This document shows positions 35,601 to 48,100 of a stretch of 64,000 nucleotides of DNA, piece by piece. The notes beneath the pieces were generated by a model. That model was not told the DNA's origin, searched no databases, and worked only from the letters and a program-made list of their open reading frames with translations. Each line of letters starts with the position of its first letter. Within the stretch, counting starts at the first letter, position 1. The DNA is from Sepioteuthis lessoniana. Its lineage: Eukaryota; Mollusca; Cephalopoda; Myopsida; Loliginidae. Location: NCBI GenBank assembly GCA_963585895.1, contig OY757904.1:664907-728906 (forward strand), given 5' to 3'. The position numbers were made by a program, and so were the translations under genes.

Positions 35601-38600
35601 TAACCGTATTAAAAGAAAAAGCATTTTTTGAAATATACAACCAAAAATTGTAAGCTATTTCTAACAATTTACACGTCTTTAAAACTTGTTTGTTTACGTT
35701 TTTGAGCTGAAATTTTCGGTCCGTTTTTTTCCAAAATGGAAACTTAGACAATGCTCTTAAAATCATCCAAATTTTACGCAACTTTCCTCTATCATACAGT
35801 GGGTGTTTTTTAAGTTACCTAATAATTTGCCAACCAATAAGTTTGGTCGTTATTCTTAATTTTTATAAAGCACGCCTGCTACCATAATTTTGAAATACGG
35901 TTTTTATATTTTGTAATTTTATTTATTTATTTTACAAAATGGAAACTTTGACAAAAATCCGAAGGGCTTAAAATTATCTTATTTTCAAATGTTTTATATA
36001 AAAATAATTCTGAGACCGACTGTAGATTCTTCTTTTTATAAATTTTGAAGGAACCTCCGTGAATTATGCTCGGCCGTATTGTTGTTTCCACGAATCGAAG
36101 ATTAAAAAAACATCCTAGTTGTATTTTAGTGACTAATTGGTTGAATTTAAAAAATAATTATAAAGAAACCTTGCATATAAACTCGAGTCGCGAAAAAAGT
36201 TAATTTAAAATTCTTTTTTGGCTATTTGTAGCGAAATGTCGATTTAATTTGCTGTAAAAATAATTCAATAGATAAAAAAACATATAAAATATTTAGAAAG
36301 GTGATTTTATCTTATTTCCAACTATTTAAATATTTCAAAGATTGGACCAGAAATAATCGAGAAATTACTAGTCAGATTAAGGTGCGAATTCATTGTCTGT
36401 TGAAAACGTACAATCAACTGGGAATGCTATCAAGAAGAGGAGGTTTATAAATTGCAAATGTGTTTTTACAACAGCTCTAGTGTGTAGCTAATTGTCATTG
36501 AACATGTGGTGAAGGGAAAGTCAACGTTGATGGAGTTAGATAATGGTGTAGTTGGCTCTATTGTACAAGAAAATGTCTACAGGACTTTTTGTCCTATGTG
36601 AAGCCAAGCTCAAAGAAGCTAACATAGAACATGTGGTGTTCTCGGTAACAGAACTTAATGCAAGTATGTTCAAGGAAGTTTAATAATTTCCAATTATTGT
36701 TGTTCACCATTGTTTAGTGTTTTACAGCTCATTTTACATCATGAGGAAGTCTAAGAAAAATACCCAGAGGGGTTCTATAATGAACATTGATTACAGAGTA
36801 ACAAAGCTAAAATTTTAATGATCAAGGCCTAAGTTCCAAAATTTCTGAAGGCTGGTTTCTTACCTTTTGCAATGAAGGACAAGGTAGAGAAAGAATTATA
36901 GAAACTGGAAGTTGAATGGATTATAGAAGCCATGAGATTTTTGAACTATACTGTACCAATATTGTCAGTATTGAAACCAGATGATTTGGTCCACCTGTAT
37001 GGTCAATTGTGAATTACTAAATTGAACAAACTGGAACAGTATGCCATTCCATTGATGACTAATTATTCACATTATTGTTTGGTTGGATTTCAACTACACC
37101 AGCAATATTTCCTTGAATATTCCTCATGTATTTATCCACCTCTTCTGCTACAATCAGGATCTGACGCAATGTTAATTTTTAAGCAGAATAAATCTGGTTT
37201 GAAATTAGAGTTTTTCTTCTTCAAATACATTTGCAAGTGCCCTTGGTGTAATGGTTATTGTCATAGGAAATGGACACGGTGACATGAGTTCAAATTCACA
37301 TAGCACTAATACCCTTGGGAAAGGTATGAATCCAATTATTCTCCTTCCAGCTATGGGTAAATAGTAGGACAGACTGGGTTCTTCAGCCTTGGTGAGGTAA
37401 CTAGTCTAGGAGAAGGAAAAACTCTGAATTCAAACCTGTTAAACTCCGCTTAAAAAAATTGACCTTGTGTCATATCCTGCTCAAGCGGAGGAGTTGGTAA
37501 ATAGGATCAAACACATTTGCTTAACTAAGGTTAAAGAACCCAGTCTGTCCATAGCTGGGGTGGTGGTGGTTAGGAGAAAAGATGAATTCATACATTTCCT
37601 AAGAGCATTAGTGCAAAATAAAATGCAAACAGCCTTGTCCAGGTTTTAAACTTTGGTTGCTGATTTCTTTTATGACGTCAATAACCTTTGCACTTTAAGT
37701 TGACAAATGTAAATTTATTCTGTAGGAGATCACTTACATTGGACATTGTTCTGCAAAAGGGTCAAAATATTTGCCTGAAAAAGTAAAAACTGTGAAATAA
37801 ATATTATGGAACTCTAATCATTTCTTAGTGATTATGGCAGGTTCATGCCAAATCTGGTTCATGTTTGAACTACTAAACTGTTTATTTTACAAAGACAGCT
37901 ACCGATAGAGGGAAAGGGAGGTCAATTCCCCCTACCCTTCTGTGTTTGAAGCAACAGTTACTAAGATTGACCACTAAAATGGTAGGAGAATGAAGGTCAA
38001 AGCTCCTCGCACTCTATGACCTGCAGCCTGTTGAACAAAGAAAGGAATCCAGGTCACTCTAGTAGCATGACTGGAGGAAATAGTGGGAGAAGGAAAAAGT
38101 CAAATGATTGGTCATAGACCCTTTAGTGCCAAAATGACAGTTTTTCTTTAGAGAAATTTGGAAAAGAATCTTCAGTTTGAGGAAAGAAGTCGGCGGATAA
38201 AAACGCCGGTTTACAGCCAAACTCTGGGAGGTTCCTCGCCCGAAAAAAGTATCTTTAGTTCTTAACAGACATTGGCGAAAGATAGACGCCAATTTAGCCA
38301 ACTCCAGGGAATCTTCTGTAAAAAGAGTAGAACAGAATCTTTGGACAGAAGTCAGCGTTAGAAAGATGTGCTAACATTCAGCCAGATTCTGGGGATGCCA
38401 CTCACCTGTAAAAGAAAGGAGCCTGAAAATTAAGCTTTGTCAAAGATAAGTACAGCTTAAACTGTTTTTCCTTCTACTCTTCTTAAATATTGGAATTATA
38501 TGTATTCAAAAAAGAAAGAGAGAAACTGAAAGGATTCTGTTTCATCAGCAGTGAATGAACTTTGTTACATACTTCAGCCCGGCGACTTAAGGATTTTCTC

Positions 38601-41600
38601 AAGTAAAAAAAAAAGAAAGGAAGAAAAAAGGAGGAAGAAGAAAAGGACTGTTGTGAGACATTTATGTTTGATACTGACTGCTGGCTTAATATAGCTGGTA
38701 TTTTAAAAAGAAAAGAGAAAAGAAAAAGGAACTGTTTCTTAAATCTTATCATTATTTGTTTGGTCGTCTATTAAAACTTTGTTATATTTTAAATGCACCC
38801 TTATGTTGAAATCTTTTGGTTGTGTTATTTATCTCTCGAGTCACCTTCTTTTGCACATATCTGTTTCAACTTTGTATCGCTTTCATTAATTCTCGCTAAA
38901 TGTCTTATTCACCTTAAAACATTACAAGGGAATTTTGGAAATTTGACTACAGTTAATATTTTCTAACCTTGAAGACCATGTTTTCCATTATCCGAGGGGG
39001 TAGGAAAACGAGGGACTTGGTGGGGTATGTGAAAGTGAATTGGAAACCCCTTCACCATCGTCGGAGATCAGTCTAGCCCCAAATAAACCCCCACATTATT
39101 TGCCAGTTTACCATATGCCCAAAAAAGGAGTCTTGACTTAATTTTGCGGAGAGTCAAGTGCCAGATTGCCCTTGACGTCACATGCGCATAAAAATGAACT
39201 CTCGTCCTGGGATAATTATTTATTTAGCGTCACAGTCGGAATGGATGACCCTTTAAGAGAGAGCTTTCCAAAAAAACTAAACAGATGCCAAAAGCTTCAT
39301 GAGTATTAGTTCACTATGACTTATTTTGCCCACTTGTTTTGGCCTGTGATGCATTGTCATATGGTTTAGGGGTTGTCCATTCCCAAGTGGTGGTTAGACA
39401 TGAACACCCAGTAGGTTTTATGATCAAAAAGCTTGACTGCCACTGAAAGAAATTCCTCCCAAGTTGACAAAGAGGTGTTGGCCATTGTGTTTCGAGTGAC
39501 AATTTCAATGAGTATCTATATGACCCTCATTTTATTCTGTCCACTGACTACAAGTCCTTGTTGCAATTATTTGGAATTCAGAAGAATTTGTTACAAGTAA
39601 TAACTGCACGATTCTAGAGGTGTTTTTTTCTTTTGTATGCATATGAGTATGATATCAAATACAAACTAGGCACTGATAATACTAATACCTCAAGATGACT
39701 ACCTTTACTTGAAATGAAAAGAAATTTTGAGGTGTATTCTTCATTTGTATATTTGTTGGAAGCCCTAAATGACAAGTTTGTACCATCAAAAGATATTAAA
39801 AAGTGGATCATTCATGATCTATCAACATAGTATTCTGGGTGGGTATCTTTTGTGAGGTCACCAGCTAACAGCAAATATTACAAGAGCTACATGTGGAATA
39901 TCTTAGCAGATCAACAATATGAAGTTGCTTGCACTCAAGGATTGCCTTCTGACTGATAACAAAGTTGAAGTTTTTGTTGATTAATGTTTCTAATGAATTG
40001 CAAAATGTCTGCAGTTGTAACATTGCACTCTAGGCTAAACTAGTTGATCAAGAATTGACATTATGTGGAGATGTTGATGGGCCAGATTTACCCCAAAACT
40101 GCTTTTTAAATCCTTTTCAAGTATGAATATTAATCTAATATTTTAATTTTGTTTTATCCTTTGAATATTTTTCCAAAGCAAAAATCTTTTTAGGTTTTTT
40201 AAAAGCAGATTAAATAAAAGAATGAATAATTTTATAAAGATTTTATGATTATATAGAAAAATTTTCAGCAGAAAATAACTGATTTTTAATGTTTTATCAA
40301 CTTAAGATTGTTCTGTTTAAAAGTGAACTGTTTTCAGTATTTTTAAATACTTTTAAAATTCATTAAAAAATTTCATACTTGTACCAAGAATATCTACTGA
40401 AACATTTTGTTTATTTGAGAGATGACAGAAAAAGTCTGTCAAATATAAAATAAATCAATATCTCTTTGGATTTGTCAATTTGAATTTGTCTATAGAAAAA
40501 TAATTTATGACTTTACACTTTTATTGTACATTTAGCAATCTGGTTTGAGAAACAATATTCTCTATGATTCAGTGTTGGAATTTTATACAAATTGAGAAAA
40601 AAAACCAACACTTTAAATGTACAATGAAATATTCATGGGCAAGAAAATCATTTTACATAATGGGCAGGGCTCCACAGTAACTTTTTTCACCACTTATCTG
40701 GAACTGTCACCAAGTCAAAATGTTTTTTCACTTTGTTATCATCTATAGTTGTTAGTAGCATAAAAACAACATTAAAATGTTTAGGAAATAAATAATATTT
40801 ATTTTGGTCTATTTTGTCTTGAAGTTGTCTCAATGTTTTTTTTTTTTTAACAAATAATGAAACATCAATTAAACAAAGTTTTTATTTTAAAAAGAAGAAA
40901 AAAAAAAACAAGCTATTTTTAGCTTGTCTAAAATAAAGGCAAATTTTCAAGTCCAAAACAATATTTTTGATTGATGATCCCAAAAGTAGAGAGCGTAAAT
41001 GAAATGAAACCTGATTCTTATGGTTTTTTACTAATTCATGTGTTAGATTCTTTCTCTCCCTTTTACACTATTGGCCATTGCTTCTTTTTGCATTTTTCTC
41101 TTGCTGCTTTGTCATATCTCTTTTGTTGTTGCTTCTCTCATTTTAAGTTTTTCGGTGCTGGAATGAAGAACAATTCAGGCATTTCTTTTGTTTACATTCT
41201 TTATTTCTTGATGGCAACTTTCACGTTCATTACTACTGACTTTGCACTCAAGTTGGGACCCAGAGATCAGAGCCTAGGTAGAATCAGACACACTTCTTTC
41301 CTCACTAAAGTTACATTATGTTCTATTGTTAAACTTTCTTGAACTATATGATCATGTAACTTTTTCTTTCAATGGAAACCAAATTCTCAAATGACCTTAA
41401 AATGTCACTTAGACTTAGTGATATACTAATGATTGAGATCTATTTAAACAATCTACACTTCTTGGCAAGTGAAAGATTTCACCTCTGCATTAACATATGT
41501 CAAAGCTTATCAACACACTCCTAGTCAAAATAAAATGTTTTTTTTAAGTTCGAACCAAAAGAAAAATGCAAAAAAACTAATGTGGCCTCTTTCTTAACCC

Positions 41601-44600
41601 ATTATAAAAAAAAAACTTTTTCAAAGATTTAGATAAATTTAAAAAAAATTACCCCAAAATAATGTTAAAATCTGTGAAAATTTTTCATCATTTAATAGTT
41701 ATACTTATTTTGATTTTATAAAGAACAAAAAGAAAAGAAATTGACTGTCCTGTGGGGTATTCTTGATGAATATTTTAGTGTTCTTGAGACAGTGGAACAT
41801 TGTTGATCTCAAGCCCTGATAATCAGATAATCAAACTTGAAAAGATGTTTATTTTAATTTTATTTCTTATAAATTTAATTTGTGTTTTTATTTTTTAAAA
41901 TGTGTACTACTAGCTGTCCATTGTATCTGATGATGATGTCCTGCTAATTTTTATTCTTCCATTTTTAAAAGTTTTTGGACGAGTATTGCAAATTGTTTGA
42001 AGGGATGTTCATGACTGCCTGGTTTCTTTTGATGATATCCTCTGCCTGAACTTTGGTTTATCTGTTTTATGTGACCCTTTTCTAAGTTGAGAGTATAGGA
42101 TTTGATTTAGCAGTCAGCTATTCTCAAGTCTATTCAAGTGGCCAGCCCATCTCAAATTACATTAGAAATTTAAATTTGTTCACTTGCTTTAGTACCTGAC
42201 CTACCTGTATGTTTTGGCTAATGACATAAGATCCTGGAGAGGTTTGGTTCATAACCGTATTTTTTTTTTTTGATTAATTTCCAGTCCAGATGCCATTGCA
42301 GAATTTGAGGAACAGGTGATCTTGTGCATCTTGGTGTGCTACAAAGGCAGTGTCATCAGCTCAAACATGAGCTCATGTACCAGAATATTTCTAGTCTTTC
42401 TTGCAAACTAAAATAGACTCACATAAAAAAGGTTATATATCCTTTGCAAAGGGAATAAGAGCTAGTATGTTGTTTTTGAAAAAACTTGCTAAAATTTCAA
42501 AATAAATGACTGTATATTATTTTGAAATGTTATGATCTAAAAAAAATTTTTTTTTAAATCTGTGGTAGATTTAATTATGACTGATAAAATATTCTGATGG
42601 CTGAAATTTCACTTTGTTTTGGATTAAAGTTTTTGCTTTTAACTTTAAGCAAATAATTGTAGATAATAAAATGAAAGCTTTGTTCCTTAATTTCTCAATT
42701 TTAGAATAAGAATTGAATTATTTGTAATTTTTATTTTTAGGTGAACGTGTTCTTTGCTATCATGGACCCTTACTCTATGAAGCCAAGGTAAGTTACTTTT
42801 TGTTTATATGTAATTGTTTGTAAAACATTGATAAACTGTTTATGTTTTAATGTTGCCTACTGGGAATTGAATTTTCTGTCATTCTGTTAAAAAAGTAAGT
42901 TATCTTCTACAAAATTGTTGAAAATAATTTAACCTTTGACTGAATTGTACATATTGTGAAAAACTAAAAATTTCTGTTTACATATTTCAATAAATCATTT
43001 TGTTGGAAAATCTCTTTATTCAAAGGAGAATTTTATGTTGCAATAAAATGAACAACTGATCAAATTAAAATCACTTATCAAGGCATTTTTAATTGACAAA
43101 TCTTTTGATAAAATTCAATTTTACATTTATAGAATTAGAGATTGTAGCTGTTGATTAATTTGTATGGTTACAATTTTTTGTTTTATAATAGTAAAAATAA
43201 ATTTTATCCACAAATCTTAGATTTGCCCTTTCGACCATTTTTATAGGTTATTTGTACTTGTTCTCTTATTGGCTGAGATTAATAGGAAAAATTTTTGTTT
43301 TTTATCAAGTTTGAACTAAGTTTTCTTTGTAGGAGTTGTAGAAGAATTAAACAAAAATAAGTCTATTCAATGAATAAGAAATATTTGTTTTTATTCATCT
43401 TATTTTTGCCAGAGACTCAAATTACAATGCAATTGTCCAAGTATTTTGTTACAGTATGAAAAAAGAATGAAATGTCACTTACCTTGTGGCTGGAGGAAAA
43501 GTAGTGCTGATTTAGAGACTTTTTTGATAGAGAGCAAACCAGAAATGAGAGGCAATGTGAGAATGGGGCAAGTGGATATAAAATCCAATACCAAGGAGGA
43601 GAGATAACTGTTTTTTGAGTAATACTATATACCAACTGGCCCATTGGCCTTGTGGTAGAGTGTTTGCCAATTGGCTGGGAGACTGGCGTTCAATCCCAGG
43701 TTGAGTCATACCAAAGATTCAAAAAATGGTACTTGATACCTCCTTGCTTGACACTCAGCATTATAAGGTATGTTTCAAGGGTAAAGTGGAGCAATCCGGG
43801 GAAAAGAGTAGTACCCTTCCCTACACCTTGGTGTAGTAGCTATTGAAAAGGGAGCTTTTGAGTAGCTCTCGACTACGGTTGCCAAATTTACTTTACTAAT
43901 ATAACAACAGTTAAGTTTCAGACTATGGGATGAAAAAAATCAAGGTGTGCATGAAAGTATGATTTGCAATTTTATTTTATCTAAATCTTATTGTTGCATT
44001 TGCAATAAATACTCTACAAAAATTTACAATAACAATCTATATAATACTTAATACACATATCATTTGTTGGTATTTAATTTTACTGAAACTACAAGATCAG
44101 TGTCATCATCATTATCATCATGTTGCACTATTATTGCTGAGGAATCTTCTGAGCTCTTTTTCTTTTTTAGCCATCAACAGCATGTTGTTAGAGCTTATCA
44201 GAACTTTGGAGCTTATTGGTCCTCATCAGATCAAACTAATATCCATTAATTTATTTTTACAGTGTTACTTAGTGAACATAGATGAAGTTAAACGCAGTGT
44301 TTGATCTGAAGAAGCAATAACTATATAGAAGAGTATTCCCATTGATTGGAGAGTGGAAGAATATTCCACTTAGCTGTGGAGAGGAGATGTAGAAGAATAT
44401 CTCAATTGCTTGAGTGGGAGAGTGGGAGAATGTCTCATTTGGCTACAGGGAGGTTATGTGGATGAGGTTAATGTGAGAATGCATGAAACACAAGCAGAAT
44501 TATAATATAGATGTTAAGATACATACCTTTCTTAAAGGCTGAATCATTGAAACCCTATTGTTGATTCCATTTTCTCATGTTTTGCATTCTAATTTATAAT

Positions 44601-45097
44601 CTTCTAATTTATATATTTATGACATTTTAGACATGCTAAAGGAAACGTCATAATTTTCATTGTTATACTCTTCTTTGATTTGAATGATTTGCTTTGGCAA
44701 ATTTCATGATAATATCTCTTGGCAATTTGTTTGAAAAAGCTTAAGGAACAAAGTTGATAGCCAGTATTTATTTAAAACTTTCTCTCTTGTAATCCTAACT
44801 CTACTTCAAGATTTAAAATTATTAAATTACTTTTAAAGGTATTAAAGTAAGTTTTTTTTTTTTTTTCTAATTGGGTGTATTTCCTATATTTTACTGTTTG
44901 TGTCACAACAAAACCTGATAATTCTATTTTTCAGTGTGTCAGAGCAGAAGTAAAAGAAAAAATAATTCGCTATTTCATTCATTACAATGGTTGGAACAAA
45001 AAGTAAGTTAAGTTTTTATTTTAGAAATTCTTTTGATTTATTGCAAATTGTTAGTTTTATTTATAAATTATTGTCAGTTTTATGGACAGCTGGAGAT

Positions 45098-45136
<39 letters not shown>

Positions 45137-48100
45137 GGTTTCTTTGACTCAAACATCTTATTGAATATTTACTGAAACTTGCATTCTTTGTGATGTGATT
45201 TTATTGCTGTGTATTAAATAGTGAAGATAAACAACAGATGAGAAGTGATTCACAATTAAAAGAGTTATAAATATTGATATTATTTGAGATTAGTTTAAAT
45301 CATCTGATGAAAGTTGAGTGAAGAACTTTCAAGCTGGTACTCAATAGTCTCATAGATGTAGTAAGAGTTTTGATTAGTCTTGTTTGTTTATACATTAACA
45401 AAATCTACTTATGTCAAAATATTTGAATAATCAAACTAAATCTAAGAAAATTATAATTATAGGAATAAATTTGTGTAATATTTTTTTGTGTTAAATAAAT
45501 TGTGTTGATGTGGAGGGTGACACATTGTCTTAGTATACAACCTCTGCTATTGAGCACTGCTTTCTTGTAACAATTCGTTTGATGCTGCAGTGACATCATT
45601 CAACAATTCATCATAGTGTGTGATGTCGATTCCCAATAGACTTCATGTATCATCATCATTCAATTTTCCACTGGTGGTGGATCAATAGACTGACATTTTT
45701 GGCATTTCTTAACTACCATTCTAACTGCTGCTTTTGATATTGCAGGATCAATCCACCTTTCAAAGTACAGTGTCCTTTTGATAACATGATATCCACTTTG
45801 ATAGTGTATGGTTCTTATCTGGTCAGAGCAGCACTTGCTTACTGGTTCCGTACAGACAACTTGCATGGTTCTACTTCTTTCTTTATTGTATCAAGCCACC
45901 TCTGTGGTACTCTCATTAGCCTTGTTTTGGTTTGATCTAACCAGTGTTATGTCAGCAGACAAGTTATATTCATTGATTAGTTTTTCCAGGGTACTGATTG
46001 TCCTCTGAATAAATATCTTGCTTGAGGCCTTTGTGTGCAGTCTGGCCTTTCCTGTAAGAGTGTTCAATACCCATCCATAAATACATGCAGAGTGGGTGAA
46101 TAGGTGTAGTTCTGTTGCCTTCCATCAAAGTGCTACAGTGATGCCCTTAAGTATGGTGTCCAGCTCTGCCACATTTATATACTGAATGTCATTCTCCTGA
46201 TGCCACCAGCATGCATCTTCCACAACATCCTCTTTTACCTCGAGGGACACTCCAGTTACAAGGGAACTTGCATTGACTCCTACTTCAAACTGGTGTCTGT
46301 CGATACACCACTTCTCCTGTGTGGGGTTATCCTGTTGTACCTATCTATGGGTTAAATAGAACTAAACTGTGGTTTCTTGAGTTTACTGTTTTTGCATTTA
46401 AACTGCGTATTTATGCTAAACTGAATTGTTTAAAATAGAACTGTTTTGACATCTAAAATGTGTACTTATACTAGACTGAATTATCTGAAATAAAACTGCT
46501 TTGACATTGATTTTGGGTATTGCCCAGTCGGCTGGGGCTGTAGAATACATTGACTGCACCTCTGCAGAGGGGTAAGACCCCTCCCAATGAGTGTCCTGGA
46601 TATGACACTAAACAATCTGATGGTGAAGTTCCAGTGATGCTGGAGCTTTGGGGAATGCAAAGCACCCCTTCATTGCCATTGCTCCCAGGTCCACTCTGGC
46701 CTGAAGTGGTAGCATCTGATAAGGGTCCTATCTATGGGTTAAATAGAACTATACTGCATACTTATGTTAAACTGAATTGTTTGAATTAGAACTGTTTGAC
46801 TGAACTGAACAGCTTGAAATAGAAATGTTTTTGACTGTCTACTTACATTTAAACTGTGTGCTTATGCTAAACTGAATTGTTTGAAATGGAACTGTTTTTG
46901 ACATTGAAACAGTACTTACACTAAACTGATTTATTTAATATAGAAATGTTTTGACATTTAACTGTGTGTAAACAAAATCTTTACTTATACTTAGCTGAAT
47001 TAGAACTGTTTGAATAAACTGAATTGCTTGAAATAATGTTTTTGACAGTTAAACTGTGTACTCATGCTAAACTGATTTGTTTGAAATAGATTATAAAAAT
47101 AGATTTGGCGTTAAATAAAAGTTGATATGCCATAAAATCCAAACAACCAACCAACTAAAACATTGATTTCAACTAGGTTACTGCTCTTTAAACAAAGTAC
47201 AACATTGACAATTCCTTGGCTTCTGATAAGCTTTCTGTCAGCCATCAACATGTCTCACATTTCTACTCCACAGACAAGTCGATATATTGGTAAGTGACTT
47301 AGAGCAGCTAGTGTCTACCAGGGCTTTGCGTTTTATTCTGTTTATGTAGACGTCAATTACAGGGAGTGCTTCTTTTGACTTTTTACTTTGCATACCCTGT
47401 AAAAATAGTGAACTCTGTAAAAAGTGCATCCTTTATGAAACAAAAATCCCTTCTTTCCTCACTTCATTGTTGGTAAATGGTGAACACACTGCCCATCTGA
47501 TGCATGAGGATCACACATTCTATTCTTTTTACTGTCCATAGCCAACATACTAACCCAATCTTTTCAACCCATTCAATAAGGGATTAGCTGGAATATGTGC
47601 TGCTGGATTAAATTGATTAAATCCACAACATCTATGACCACAGTGATTGTATTTCCTTCCCTTTCATCATACTTGCCAAATACTCTCTGTAACTTGTTTT
47701 TCATTTCATTGAATTTTAAGGATGCTTTTGCTTTAACCAATTGTTCATGGTCATCCTATAAATTAACTGCAACTAACAAAAAGTAATCCAAAGCATCATC
47801 TTCAAATGATAACTCATACTTTTTCACTTCTCTGTATCTGTTCTTAAATTCAACCAAGAACTTTAGGAAACTTTGTTCACCTTCTCTATGAAACTCTACA
47901 AATGACTTTATAGCACAGAATGTCTGAGTAGTTTGATCTTTTAGGTAAACAACATCTAAAACAACAAATCATCTTTTCAGATCCATCAGCTGCTGTTAAT
48001 TTTGTAGGACCAACTGAATGAAAAGCTTCCCTGATATTTTCACATAAGCTTAGTGTAATAAAGAAGAAACTTTATCAACACTTTATTCAACAGAACTTCA

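Larger units (their letters stand above)
36480..40110 (+). mobile_element. Decayed Ty3/Gypsy element in MORF4L1 intron 1
   Basis: Pieces in Gypsy order on the plus strand. A protease-like MELDNGVVGSIVQENVY (about 36531-36580; LDNG for LDTG). The RT N-terminus (about 36840-37085: FLPFAMKDKVEKEL, then VPILSVLKPDD, then LEQYAIPLM). RNase H from about 39310 to 39670 (LACDALSYGLGVV, STDYKSLLQLFG, YEYDIKYKLGTDN). All frames are interrupted, and the RT palm was not found. SINE copies and a hairpin-repeat block occupy the middle. It belongs to a different Gypsy lineage from the elements at 1122 and 58370. Confidence 0.72.
42788..44934. other. MORF4L1 intron 2
   Basis: AT-rich. Contains a full SINE at 43637-43897 and a degenerate short tandem repeat at about 44319-44465. 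Nothing else recognised. Confidence 0.7.

Noticed and set aside
40971..41342. 123-codon frame in MORF4L1 intron 1
   Set aside because: Phe/Leu/Cys-rich, no recognised domain, no splice or promoter support; left as unassigned.
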